From contig OZ038382.1 in the NCBI GenBank assembly GCA_964036045.1, positions 150,796,961 through 150,860,960 on the forward strand: a DNA stretch of 64,000 nt. Reading direction: 5' to 3'. The stretch is from Eutreptiella sp. 'Long Island Sound 2002' (taxonomy: Eukaryota > Euglenozoa > Euglenophyceae > Eutreptiales > Eutreptiaceae). The stretch's first letter is position 1. Each line of letters opens with the position of its first letter. Below the pieces are notes generated by a model. The model saw nothing but the letters and a program-made list of their open reading frames with translations. It had not been told where the DNA came from and ran no database searches. Positions 22,718 to 32,990 of this stretch are shown here, piece by piece. A program made the position numbers and the translations under genes.

Positions 22718-22817
22718 AGTGTAACCTCATTGATTATTTGTGTCGGAGTCACCTCAACGATAGTACACAGCATTAGACATCCAATGGAATTGTCTCAAGG
22801 TCAGCAACACCTGAATC

Positions 22818-23691
22818 TCACCTGAACTGCTCAAGAAGCCACGGCGGCAGGTTACCCTCCGGTTCGACGGTGTCGCTCTCCGCCCCAAACCCCTTCCAAC
22901 GCACTTGATAGTACACCCTCCCGCGCCTTTTTACTGCTTTGATGATCGTTTCAGGCTCATATATGGTCTCATCACCATTTTCTCTCTCATATGCATCTAC
23001 CAACTCCTGACAATAGACCAATGACTCCGCGGGCTCGTCTGTGTCATCCTCCTCCCCATACCCTTTCCATCGACCTACATAATGTACCACCCCATCCCGC
23101 ATCGCTTTCCCAACAATGGCCTCTACCTGTGCCTCATCCTCCCCTTCACTCCCCTCTTCTACGCAGCGCTTTATCTACTTCCCGATAAACTTTGGCCCTC
23201 TTGGCTCTTTTGGGAGGGGGCTTTTGGGAGAGGTTGCGTTTGGACCATCCATGCACCACTCGCATGTGTCGCTTCAAAGTGGCCTGGTTGAGGGTCTTCC
23301 AACACGGGCACAAAGGGCACTCCAACACGCTTTCCCCTTTTGCAAGTGGGATACCCCCAGGGAGCTTGCGACATGCATCAATGGACTCCAAATACGTGGG
23401 GAAATGACCCTCCAATCCGGCACTCCCCTCCACAGGGTCCAAAAACTTGGGAACCTTTGGCAAAGGGTTGGGGGTGACGTCCTTCCTTTTGGCGGACCTT
23501 GGCACAATGGTGGCATGATTCAACATCACAAAGGTTGAAATCCACACTGAAACGACTCTTAGCGCAAGGCTCCTAGGACCTTTAGAACCAAAAGTAAAGC
23601 AAGGGCGTGCCTTCCAACAACAAACGAACACCTTTGGACCACAATAGGGCCTACTAGCGCACACTGTTGACGTCACCGTTTTGACATGCAC
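22818..23691 (-). CDS. C2H2 zinc finger plus two chromodomains (frameshift or intron between)
   Basis: The upstream frame (23691-23146) holds a C2H2-like finger, CPLCPCWKTLNQATLKRHM followed by RVVH (C-x2-C-x13-H-x4-H), then a basic PKRAKRAK stretch. A second frame, open from about 23174 to 22818, holds two chromodomain-like modules in tandem: VVHYVGRWKGYGEEDDTDEP, and VYYQVRWKGFGAESDTVEP preceded by YEPETIIKAVKRRG. The two frames overlap and differ by one base, so either an indel or a small intron separates them. The chromodomain frame ends at CAGTTCAG/GTGAGA, a strong splice donor at about 22821, so it may be an internal exon. On this strand it lies just upstream of the GIY-YIG fragment. 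Chromodomains bind methylated histone tails. It could be a cellular gene, a domesticated retroelement end, or an N-terminal extension of the Penelope-like element. Confidence 0.5.
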
Positions 23692-23995
23692 TGCAAATCT
23701 AATTGTATCGGTTGCTGCCTACGACACAAAAATGAAAGCACACCTAGTGCAATGGTCCTACGACATGTACAACCAAAAGTGCAAGGGCGCACCTTCCTAC
23801 AGTTAATAAACACCCTTTGTTCTCAGTAGGTGGACCTGGGTCGGTGGGCGTGCCGTTTATAGATGTCACATAAATCTAAGGTCCTAACGGAGCAAACCGT
23901 AGGCTATTGCACAACAATATCACAAGGCAGAGTGCAAGGCACCTACGACCTCTACAACCAAAACTAAAGCAAGGGTGTGCGCTCATACACGCAAT
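23565..23995. repeat. Tandem repeat of about 185 bases, three diverged copies
   Basis: The block CCTACGACCTCTACAACCAAAA, followed by AAGCAAGGGCGTGCCTTCC, recurs at about 23569, 23755 and 23936. Each copy is followed by a variable ACACCCTTTG-type segment. Confidence 0.65.
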
Positions 23996-23999
23996 GAAC

Positions 24000-24245
24000 A
24001 CTATTGCAACTCACAACACATCAAGGCAATTCATGCAAATTCAGACAGTTGTGCGTTGCCTGGCACTTGCATGACGCGCACTATTGCACCTCACAACACA
24101 TCAAGGCAATTAAGGCAAATTAAGACAATTGTGCATTCATTGTGTGGCACTTGCATGATGAACACTAGTGCACCTCACAACGCATCAAGGCAATGCAGGC
24201 AAGTTCAGACAACTGTGCATTGTGTGGCACTCGCATGAGTCATGT
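24000..24245. repeat. Tandem repeat of about 80 bases, three copies
   Basis: Three consecutive copies of CACTATTGCACCTCACAACA, CATCAAGGCAAT, a variable stretch, then GTGTGGCACTTGCATGA. Copies 1 and 2 are closer to each other than to copy 3. Confidence 0.8.
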
Positions 24246-24289
24246 TGCAGAGCATCCACCCAATAGTACCTCAACAACGATGCGCCTAC

Positions 24290-24510
24290 CTCAGTTGCCT
24301 CCCCGTCCACTCCTCTTCCGCTCGGGCTCCTCCGGCTTCAAGGGACTCGTGATCCCCCATACACGTAGGCGTGGCTAATGCCGAGGCAAATGCGCCCATT
24401 AGCCCATTAACGCGTACCAATCCCTTTTTACGGGGCCTCCCGGTGTGGGCGGAGGCACCACACCAGGGTTTAGCCAGATCACGATTCCGGGCCTTCTATC
24501 ATTCACCGGA
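24290..24510 (-). repeat. Dispersed repeat, inverted partner at about 45.59-45.81 kb
   Basis: The segment around 24335-24375 (AAGGGACTCGTGATCCCCCA, then TACACGTAGGCGTGG) and the following 130 bases match the reverse complement of 45585-45810, about 21 kb away. Shared blocks include ATGCGCCCATTA, GGCGGAGGCACCACACC and ATTCCGGGCC. It is short and noncoding. It could be a SINE or MITE family, but a convincing tRNA-like promoter is not visible. Confidence 0.6.
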
Positions 24511-25474
24511 GTCACCCTTGCTTCCAAATCGTGTCCTAGTTAGCAACTGGATAGATCTAACACTATTAGCATCGGTGTTAAGGCCGTTGATGGGCTGGCC
24601 TGCTGTGAGCGCGCCGCCAGAAGCCAGGGAGCGCGCCCCGCCAGCACAGGCCCCAAAGCAGGACAATGGGGATTGCAACGAATACTGCACATGTCAAGGC
24701 GGCCCTAAACCCCGTTCTTGAAGCTACAGATTCGGGATGTAAAAAAATGGTTCCTTACGCAATCTCAAGCACCGAACATTCCCCTTCTGAATTAGGGTAT
24801 GGAAAATACTAGGTCTGAAGGGCCGTACATGGAGCATTAACAATGCCAGAGTTTGGGGAATGCAAATGCGGTTGATCTCGGTCACCAAAGGGTCGGGTCC
24901 GAGCCAAAAAGGCTACGACGTGTGCTCAACTTCCGATACATTGTGCGCATTGTTGCTCGATGTTGTGCACGCGCTATTTGTTTTCTGGATTGTATGTTGT
25001 GGTCGTCAAGAGTTAAGGGAAAAGCATCGCTTGGACCGCTTTGTTCTGGGCTCAACTTAGCACCCAATTTAGATCTAATGCGGCTGCCAATAGCTGTGTG
25101 GGCCTCATTCTCCAGATCCATCGAGGAACTGCAAGAAATCCACTATACACTACGTACAAATAGCGCTGAAATAGAGCTTTGGACTAGGGTAACTTGCCGT
25201 TGGCCAAGTGATGTCATCATAGCGCAGAGCTTCGCATTGCAGTGGCGCTTGGTGCATGGCATCACCAATCATGGAATGATTGCTGTTCGCCTAAATACCG
25301 GTATATACTAGGGATATGTGCTGGTATACTTGTATCTACCGCGGCATATACCGCAGCATAAACCAGCCACCGCTGCAGTATGTACCACACTATATACCAC
25401 ACTATGCATCACCGCAACATGATCACACAAACGCAGTATATACGACATCAAACACAGTCAAATTCGAACAAAGT
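24511..25474. other. No gene recognised
   Basis: An open frame of about 150 codons at 24853-25311 shows no known domain. At 25300-25450 diverged TATACCRC/GTATATACC motifs recur. Confidence 0.35.
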
Positions 25475-26240
25475 TGAAGGTAAGCAAAAGTCACTGCTAT
25501 GTCTTTTGTGGGGTGCTTGATCCAAGTCTCCTCTATTCTTTGGGAAGTAATGAAGACTAACATTTAATCAATTTTATCACTCTTTTGAGGCCTAGAGTAC
25601 ACTTTTCAAAATAACTAGGGTTATTACCCTAGCATTCCCAATGAAGTTCACCCCTACCACTCAAGTGAGCGGAGGTATCTTCCTAAATGGAGTCTATACC
25701 GAAATAAAGTAGGTACTTCTTGCCTTTGGCCTTAGAGGTTAAGCCTAGCCCACCTCAGGACCCATATACTCAAATGTCTCACCTACTTATTCTGGTGCTA
25801 CTTTTTAACTCATTCTGAATTCAGCAGCTTGGCCAACCTCGCCAAGCCATATCCTGTGTCTGGCCCAACCTAAGTGCCCCCAATTCCTAACCAACTCCGT
25901 TGTACCTCAATGAATGCAAGTGAAGTGCTTGGGACTATCCTTGGGGCCAGACTTATGTCACTTTTCACTATAAAATCAATTGCTTTGTTGATAATTGACT
26001 GAAGCTTTGTATTTAGACCTCCATTGTTTATTGTGCAGCCCCTGTTTTGCTACTTATGCTTTGAAGTAGAAAGATATTTACCTGGCTTTGATTTGGATCC
26101 GGTATATGGGTTGCCTTGCACCTCTCCTTTGCCATTTTGCACTTTGGAAAAATCTATCAAGGTTTTCATTATCAAAAAAACCAAGCAAGAAGGAACACGG
26201 ACACAGCAAGGCAAACGAGAATACCTTTCTTCAACTTTTC
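25475..26240 (+). repeat. Left copy of an old direct repeat (possible LTR), about 0.75 kb
   Basis: Begins TGAAGGTAAGC and matches 40488-41225 in direct orientation along most of its length, with many substitutions and small indels. Shared blocks include GTAATGAAGACTAACA, GAAGTTCACCCCTACCA and AGCTTTGTATT. No protein is encoded. The pair brackets the young chromovirus and could be the LTRs of an older element or two copies of a dispersed family. Confidence 0.65.
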
Positions 26241-27537
26241 GATTTGTTTTTTTTTGTCATAGCTTGGGCAAGAGTGTACGTCACGATACGTCAAGTGCAA
26301 CATGGTAACGTTAAATTCGGTCGGGTGATAATATTCCGCTCGTCGTACTGCTTATTACACTGGATGTAAGTAAAATTTCATACGTCTATCGGAACGTTAT
26401 ACGGGTCATTGCGCGTAAAAACCAATCTTATGTGTTCCGCCGGAACTATGCAGGTATACAAAACCAATTTCCGGATTTTTTTTTAAAAAAAAACCAATTT
26501 TTCGAACTTTTTAGTAACATCAATGCTTACAAAAGCAAGTAGGCCTGCAATGAAAAAGCCGCAAAAGTGCAGCCATTCACTCTACTTCAATTTCAAGTAG
26601 CTCAATATTGACCAAATAACTATGGGAGAACATAAATAAGGTACCTTAAATGAGATGAACAAACCAATTTAGCTTCACTGTGGAGTCCATAGTTGGATCT
26701 TAATGAATGAAGCATTGAACCCTAGACAAAGGTGATCAAGCGGGCGGAATAAAGGTCCACCAGGAGAAGCCACGGCACATTGTTTGCAGCTAAGGAGTGC
26801 CATGATGACATTTGGAAATAGGCATACACCATTCATGCATATATATCAACTAGTAGAACATGCTCAGTCCTGCCTTTGGGCGCACAAACTGCTCTTGGAG
26901 TGTCCAATTAAAAGATTTTTTGAAATAGCTTCGTTCCTAAGATTCTGACAATTTTCAAAGCTCGAAACTACGGCGAAACTTTTGTTCGGGTAAGCTGTCG
27001 CGCGGAGGAAATATGGAAGTAATTTTCTCATCGCGGTTTACTCTAGTTTGGGGATCGGTATCCAGTTTGTGTTTCGTTGTCACAACATACGTTGTATGCC
27101 AATTTATTGCCATGCGGTGTAGTAACAGGAGCCGAAAGGATGCTTTGATGCTCAATGTGTACACTTGTAGCGTTAGGTGTCTTGCTAGTTGAGTTGAGTT
27201 GAGTTGAACAAAATGTGATATTCATTGTGAATATTCACAGTTTTGCCGTGGATGTTGTAAGCAACTGGTCTGGCTTTCGTGAAACTAGTGGAATGGATGG
27301 CATTCCCAGGTTCTTTTTGTCGAACGGAGTTTGGCATTGTCCTTTGTGCTCGTCAGCATGGCTTTGTTCTGTTCGTTGCTATGTTTCTTGTGGCTTTGTG
27401 GACAAACTTCTGTGAGGGAAAAGCCAAGGAGCCGTGGCTCTGGTGCACAAAGAGTTTGGCACGGAGTGGTTAATGATAACGAGGAGGGTGGTGATGAAAG
27501 TTCTCCGTCGAATATTTTTATGGGCGGCTGCAGGGAC
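26241..27537. other. No gene recognised
   Basis: AT-richer sequence containing a T-run/A-run block near 26479-26497 and a GTTGA microsatellite at about 27187-27207. Short frames near 27215-27540 have a signal-peptide-like stretch but no domain. It ends at the left LTR of the chromovirus. Confidence 0.35.
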
Positions 27538-28632
27538 TGAAGCCGGTTCGGACCCCCGTGGCCATCTTGGGGTCACTTGGGGTGTGTATCTATGTGCCGG
27601 CAAGCCGCCATTGGCTGATATCATACTCTCCCGTCCACCTGAACTAACCCGATGTGATAGTGTGATAGGTTTGGCCATTCCGGCTATGAGCGGCCATATT
27701 CAGAACCGAGGCACCGCCAGCGGAGATTTATATATCGGAATATCAGGAAACAACAGGGTTTTATTATCATAATGTTTCCGTAATTTTTCAGCCTTTCGTT
27801 CTGATGGTCAATGTATCGGCGACTGTCAGTTGGCTCGCGATTTTGCGTTAACCGATTGGTTAACTGTTATTTCCAGATATTTTGGCGGAAACGTTTCTGA
27901 AGGGTCAGATTTCATCTGTAAAGGGTTCGTTGCTTCCGCATTTTTCCAAATAAGCACTCGAAACTTTAATCCGAATTTTTCGTGATGTCGAAATCGGATT
28001 TTCGACTTCGACATCGCCGCACTTGATTTGGACTTCTTCGATTGGTCATACTCCTTCCCCTATCCCCGAATCAGGTTTCCCTTATACTTGCCACCCATTT
28101 GACTTGGAGATATAAGGGAAACAAAATCGAATCGTGGGATCACTTTGAAGAGCCATATCTACGCGCGAGTGTGAGGAATGAGAATAAGGAAGGTTGGGTT
28201 GGAACTGCCTTGGTCTCAACTTAATTTAGGAAGCATCAAACGCCTTTGGTTCGCACACATGCCCGGTGTAGCAAGGGAAAAGGGTCAAGAAGGTATAAAG
28301 TGATATATAACTCTTGGACCGTGCAACCGAATATTTTAATGCGACTTTCGAGTGTGCCGCATGGGTTTTGGGGTTGCATAGCAACTTTCCTTGGGTTCCT
28401 ACGTATTTTTAACGTGAAGTTATGTCAATGGAGGGACATGGCATATCATGGTGGGAGCCATATTTTGAGGGTATTTGTTATAGGCATGGTATATGTTGGA
28501 TATGCTCACGCACATGTTATATATCTTCGTGTGGCCGAAGAGATGGGGAGCCATACGTGACAAGGGCTTTGCCCATGTCCCAATTGTGGGATTCAAAGCG
28601 CTAGACCAAGTCTACCGCGTATGTATTGCTCA
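27538..28632 (+). repeat. 5' LTR of the chromovirus
   Basis: Starts TGAAGCCGGTTCGGACCCCC and ends TTGCTCA. It is identical by eye to the 3' LTR except near 27634 (C versus A) and 27749 (A versus T). A TATA-like TTTATATATC lies at 27726-27735. It is followed directly by TGGTATGTTTGAC, whose TGGTA start fits a tRNA primer-binding site, although the match to the usual initiator-Met site is short. Confidence 0.9.
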
Positions 28633-29814
28633 TGGTATGTTTGACAAAGAGATCCATGGGTGCACTCCCATTTTCATGGGGCATGTAGATATTAGTGGCG
28701 AAGGTATCTCCATGCGCCCGAGTGGGGATTTAAGTGGGGGAATTGTTCGTACATGGTCCCAATCATTTGTGTATTGAACCATGAGCGGATATCATGGGTG
28801 AGCATAGAGATATACTATCATGACAACTTTGTATTTGGTCATATTTTCATGTTTTTGACCTCAATTTTTGCTCATTTTTGCGTTTTGTGTACTCACCTGG
28901 TCAGCTAACAGCAAGAAGCCTATGGAGAGTCGAACCATGGTATGTTGTTCATATGTTGGCATATGCTTCGGAGTTGAACACCACCATATGCCGGATCGCG
29001 TACTCCATTTGGCTTGGCGCACGAAGGATTATAAAAATTGGTCTCAAGATCATGGGCTCACTTGGGCAGTGCGTGGCGCCCATATCCGAAGGGGTTTCGA
29101 GGGTAAAATGGGGATGTACATGGGCAGTGGCCTTTGGTCTCTATCCTCCATGAATAGTCGACTTCGATTCCATGCATGCTTGGAGCCTTCGGATAATTAG
29201 TAACTTCAATTTTGAGCATATTTTTGATATATGGCCAATATGGTATGAATTGGCAGTTTTTTGACATGTTATGAGTTCAAACTCATAGGTCATTTCTCTA
29301 AGCCCATTCGACTCCAAGTCCAACTAAGGTTATGTCAGGGTAGGGCATGGTCCTGAGTGCCACTCTAGGCCATGACAAGACACCTCACCTATTGGGCTAG
29401 GATTTAGAGGCTTGGGAGTGAACACATTTTTGGGGTTTGTGTATTGACTTTTGACATATGGCATTTAGCCATCTTTTTGGACTGGGTTCAGGGCATCATG
29501 TTGGTGAGTCAAGGGAAGGTCTTGAGTCCAGGGAATGATGGGTCTATGGCTGTGATTGTGTAAGTTTCCATCTCTCCCCAACTTTGCTTTATTTGTGTTC
29601 ATATGCCAATTTCAGGGCTTTCTTCCTTGGTGCAATTCTTGTACATGCCCGCCACCGTGGGAATACCGGTGTGCTGAACGAAAGCCCGCAGCCTGATTTG
29701 GATTGTGAATTGGGTTATTGCCATACTTGTGGGATCTGGTTGCCATTCAGGGTTGAAGGAGGATTGTATTTTCTATTTTGTATATTTTTGGTTTTGGACC
29801 CTGGATTTTGATAA
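28633..29814 (+). other. Chromovirus leader (5' untranslated region)
   Basis: About 1.2 kb between the 5' LTR and gag. It begins with the putative primer-binding site (TGGTATG at 28633). Several short frames occur, the longest about 110 codons at 28868-29200 with no recognisable domain. TGATAA directly precedes the gag ATG. Confidence 0.6.
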
Positions 29815-32800
29815 ATGCAAGCATTGATCCGGAGCAAGTCAGCGGGGATTACAGGCGGAAGGGGCACAGCGGGGGCCGGTCCTGGTAGGGACCTTCTTTA
29901 TGGTAGCAGAGGCTTACCTGCTGCCCCTACCTACCGCCGACCCGGGGACTTGGGCCCTCATGAGCCCTGCCCAAGTACGCCCCGGGTGCGTATTGTGGAC
30001 TCGGTGGAGACCACGCCGGAGATTAGAGCCATAGAAGGACCGAGACGTTCAAGAGCATGGCGAACTCCGGAATTTGAAGCCCGAAGAGAAGAACGACACT
30101 CGGGAAGAGGAGGACGTGACATGGAGGACCTCGTCTCCATGTGTGAGCGTCGCTGCCGAAAGGCATGCAACCTCCGCTCCGCCGCGGAGGACTCTGATGA
30201 GGCATGCCATTCAGGCAGCAGTGGAGGACGGGCCCGGCGCTACCGGAAGCGCGGGTCACCCAAGCCCGCGGCAAGGGACGCCGGGGCTATGGACACGGAC
30301 CCCAGCCCGGTCAGGCTGTGGGAATCCGAGGGGCACTCCGAGGACTATCGGACAGCCCACGAGCCACCTTCGGAGCCGGAGATGTCCGCGCCGATCGCCA
30401 GGGCGCATACGGCCCCCGAGCCCGCCCTGCAGCACGACGCCGAGGGCTTGGAGAGGCCAGCCAGGGCCCGGACGGCACCTGTGCCCCGGCACACGGGCCC
30501 AGAGACGGACGCCATAGGCGATACGCCTATGGGCGATGAGTCTGAGGTGCCGGGAACCGCGGGATGCGCTGAATCTGGCGGAAAGCACGCTACGTGCCAC
30601 TGCGAGCACGTGTCCTTCCTCATGGGCAAGTACCCGAAGATGGGGATGGACGCCATCGTGAATCATCTTGACCGCCTGGACAACGCCAAGGATGCTCTAG
30701 AGGAGGACGTCGCGGGGATTCTGGATGACCAGTCGGCCGCGGAGAACCACATGGAGGAGCTGCGAGCGGATCAGGCCCGGTACCGGGAGAATCTGGAGCT
30801 GGCCCTGCAGAAGCAGCAGCAAGTGGTGGACAGCCTCCTCCACTTAGTGGAGGACATGTCGGGACGCCTGAGAAGGCTAGAGGAGCGACAGCCCCTCGCC
30901 TCGGGTCCGGAGCTCCCGGCAAAGCCGGCCGCGGTGGAGCTGGTGGAGCGGGTTAAGACCCTCAGGAGTGCCATGGAGAAACCCATGGGCAGCCCTGCAG
31001 AGGCACCCTACGCGCCTCCGCGTGTTGACCCGGGTGCGCTGCCGTATGTTCCCCTGTTCAGCGAGTCAACAATGCTCGGGGAACACACGGCACCGGCTGG
31101 GTCCAGGCGGGAAGGGCACGTGGCCACGGACCCGAGGAGCCTGACAGTGCAGATGTCCCACGCCGCCCAGGATCTACCGCCATCCACGACTACCTATGCA
31201 GTTTATGCGGAAGAGGAGATCCAGAACCAGACCACGCAGGGGCAAACCATGGGAAGGGCCGACGGACATGATCGAGGCCATCCAAGCGGAAATCTGTGGG
31301 CGAAGGACCCCAATACGGGGATATGGACGGCCGATGGAAGAAGTCCTTCCCGCATTCCAAACCCCATGGGTTCAGGCCCAACTGGATCGCAATCCATGGA
31401 GGAGAGGGATGTACGGGGAGTGTACTCAAACCCCCCGGCCACAGGTGGTATCCGTCTCGGTGGAGTGGTGGCTGGAGACGTCGGAGACGCCATCAGGATC
31501 GACGACCTCAGGGGAATCAAAATCCCCTATTATGACGGGAACCCGTCCAACCTGGATGACTTCATCCTGGACTGGGAGGACTTCGCCGAGGAGGTCGTCG
31601 GCGAGATGCGGGGAGCGCCGCGGGACAAGTGGGTATGCCGGACATTCCCACACCGGCTGGCGCAGGATCTCAAGGAGGAGCTGCGGGATCAGATCCGGGA
31701 AGGATTGATCCGCACGGAGCAGGCCTGCCTCCAGTGGCTGGAGGATGAGGAGCGGGTGGACGCTCCTAACCAGAAGCTGGAGGACCTGTGGTCCATTCCA
31801 CTGCCGCTGGACCGCGGTGAGTTGCGGGTCCGGGAGTGGAACCGGTATCTGCGGAAGTACCGCAGATGCCTCAAGTTGGTGGAAGACTGGAACGAGGCCA
31901 GTGAGATCCGCCACTTGCTGAAGGACGTCCTCCCCGGCAGCTGGAAGAGGAGAGTGGAGGACGAGGAGAAGAAGCGCGCCAAGCGACGGGTGGCGGTGAG
32001 GATCATGGCGGCGGAGGATACCCATGCGGGTATCATGGAGTTCTTCAGGAGGAACCTGGGCGAACCCGACCGGATGTTGGGCCTGAAGAACGCCGTGTAC
32101 GTGGAGGTATTCGGGGACTCCATGGGGCAAAGGTTGCTGCGCCTCAACAACGTGGAGTGGAGGCGCGGGGAGCCGCTGAAGATGCAAGTCATCTTCGCTC
32201 GCATAAGCCTGGACGAGATCGTGAAGTACATCACGGTGGAGTTGAAGCTCAATGCGAAGAATGAGGCCCACGTGCAGGATCGGCATGGTCATGGACAACG
32301 AGGACACCGAGACGACCGCCATCATCGGGAGATCCAGGAGGACACGGCCAACTCCGCGGAGGATGGTAGTGGAAGTGGCCAAGACCACTGGTCCCGGGAG
32401 GATCACGAGGAGGCCCATTTCTTCGCGTTTGTGGCGCATAACGTGAAGAACCATGGACAGGATCGGTCCAGATGGAGCCAGATGGGACCCAAGAAGGGCA
32501 AAGAGCCAAGGAGGATCGGGAACCCACCGCTCTCGTTCCGGGAGTACAGGTCTCAGCACGACGGGTGCTGGGTCTGTTATGGCAAGGGAAACAACCATGC
32601 ACACGACCACCGTCAGTGCAAGGTGTATGAGGCGGACAAGAAGGCCTACTTCGCCGCTCATCCCGAGAAGAAGCCCAAGGAGCAGCGGATTTCCGATTGG
32701 AAAGCGAAGGGCGGAGACGGGGGAAAAGGCCAAGGCAAAGGCCAAGGAAAAGGCGGAGGAAGAGGCTATGGTGGTGGACCTGGTCAAGACCGACGAGTAA

Positions 32801-32922
32801 GGTCGATCGAGGAAGTTGCTGAGGACATGTTGAGGACGTTGGCGGAACTCAAAGCCCAGCAAAGTGGAGGACAAAGTCCTGGCGGATCGCAGCCGGAAGG
32901 GGCTGCGGGAAGCCAAGTCTAG
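29815..32922 (+). CDS. Chromovirus Gag
   Basis: A 1035-codon frame starting at an ATG that is immediately preceded by in-frame TGA and TAA. The first 250 residues are acidic, Arg- and Pro-rich. A coiled-coil-like stretch follows at about residues 285-360 (heptad-rich EELRADQARYRENLELAL). A capsid-like, Trp-containing helical region spans about 570-800. Near the C-terminus a zinc-knuckle-like motif spans residues 918-935 (CWVCYGKGNNHAHDHRQC, C-x2-C-x10-H-x2-C), longer than the usual CCHC spacing of C-x2-C-x4-H-x4-C, followed by a Lys/Gly-rich RNA-binding-like tail. Gag would package element RNA in virus-like particles. It is unusually long for a Ty3-type Gag. It ends in UAG, and pol continues in the same frame. 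Confidence 0.85.
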   Translation: MQALIRSKSAGITGGRGTAGAGPGRDLLYGSRGLPAAPTYRRPGDLGPHEPCPSTPRVRIVDSVETTPEIRAIEGPRRSRAWRTPEFEARREERHSGRGGRDMEDLVSMCERRCRKACNLRSAAEDSDEACHSGSSGGRARRYRKRGSPKPAARDAGAMDTDPSPVRLWESEGHSEDYRTAHEPPSEPEMSAPIARAHTAPEPALQHDAEGLERPARARTAPVPRHTGPETDAIGDTPMGDESEVPGTAGCAESGGKHATCHCEHVSFLMGKYPKMGMDAIVNHLDRLDNAKDALEEDVAGILDDQSAAENHMEELRADQARYRENLELALQKQQQVVDSLLHLVEDMSGRLRRLEERQPLASGPELPAKPAAVELVERVKTLRSAMEKPMGSPAEAPYAPPRVDPGALPYVPLFSESTMLGEHTAPAGSRREGHVATDPRSLTVQMSHAAQDLPPSTTTYAVYAEEEIQNQTTQGQTMGRADGHDRGHPSGNLWAKDPNTGIWTADGRSPSRIPNPMGSGPTGSQSMEERDVRGVYSNPPATGGIRLGGVVAGDVGDAIRIDDLRGIKIPYYDGNPSNLDDFILDWEDFAEEVVGEMRGAPRDKWVCRTFPHRLAQDLKEELRDQIREGLIRTEQACLQWLEDEERVDAPNQKLEDLWSIPLPLDRGELRVREWNRYLRKYRRCLKLVEDWNEASEIRHLLKDVLPGSWKRRVEDEEKKRAKRRVAVRIMAAEDTHAGIMEFFRRNLGEPDRMLGLKNAVYVEVFGDSMGQRLLRLNNVEWRRGEPLKMQVIFARISLDEIVKYITVELKLNAKNEAHVQDRHGHGQRGHRDDRHHREIQEDTANSAEDGSGSGQDHWSREDHEEAHFFAFVAHNVKNHGQDRSRWSQMGPKKGKEPRRIGNPPLSFREYRSQHDGCWVCYGKGNNHAHDHRQCKVYEADKKAYFAAHPEKKPKEQRISDWKAKGGDGGKGQGKGQGKGGGRGYGGGPGQDRRVRSIEEVAEDMLRTLAELKAQQSGGQSPGGSQPEGAAGSQV

Positions 32923-32990
32923 AGGAGCCCCCACGGGAGTGGGACCTCGGAGGTCTCTCCTCCGAAAATCAGTGGAATCCCTGAGAAGGC
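32920..32990 (+). promoter_or_regulatory. Candidate UAG readthrough signal between gag and pol
   Basis: The gag stop UAG (32920-32922) is followed in the same frame by open sequence into pol with no other stop. GAGGAG starts one base after the stop and can pair with CTCCTC about 40 bases on, enclosing CCCAC/GTGGG and GACCTC/GAGGTC hairpin possibilities. A stem starting right after a stop codon is typical of stop-codon readthrough signals. The pairing was found by eye. Confidence 0.5.

Noticed and set aside
28246-28777. Open frames inside the LTR and leader (also at 39091-39449)
   Set aside because: The LTR frames occur identically in both LTRs and lack domains; they are LTR sequence, not genes.
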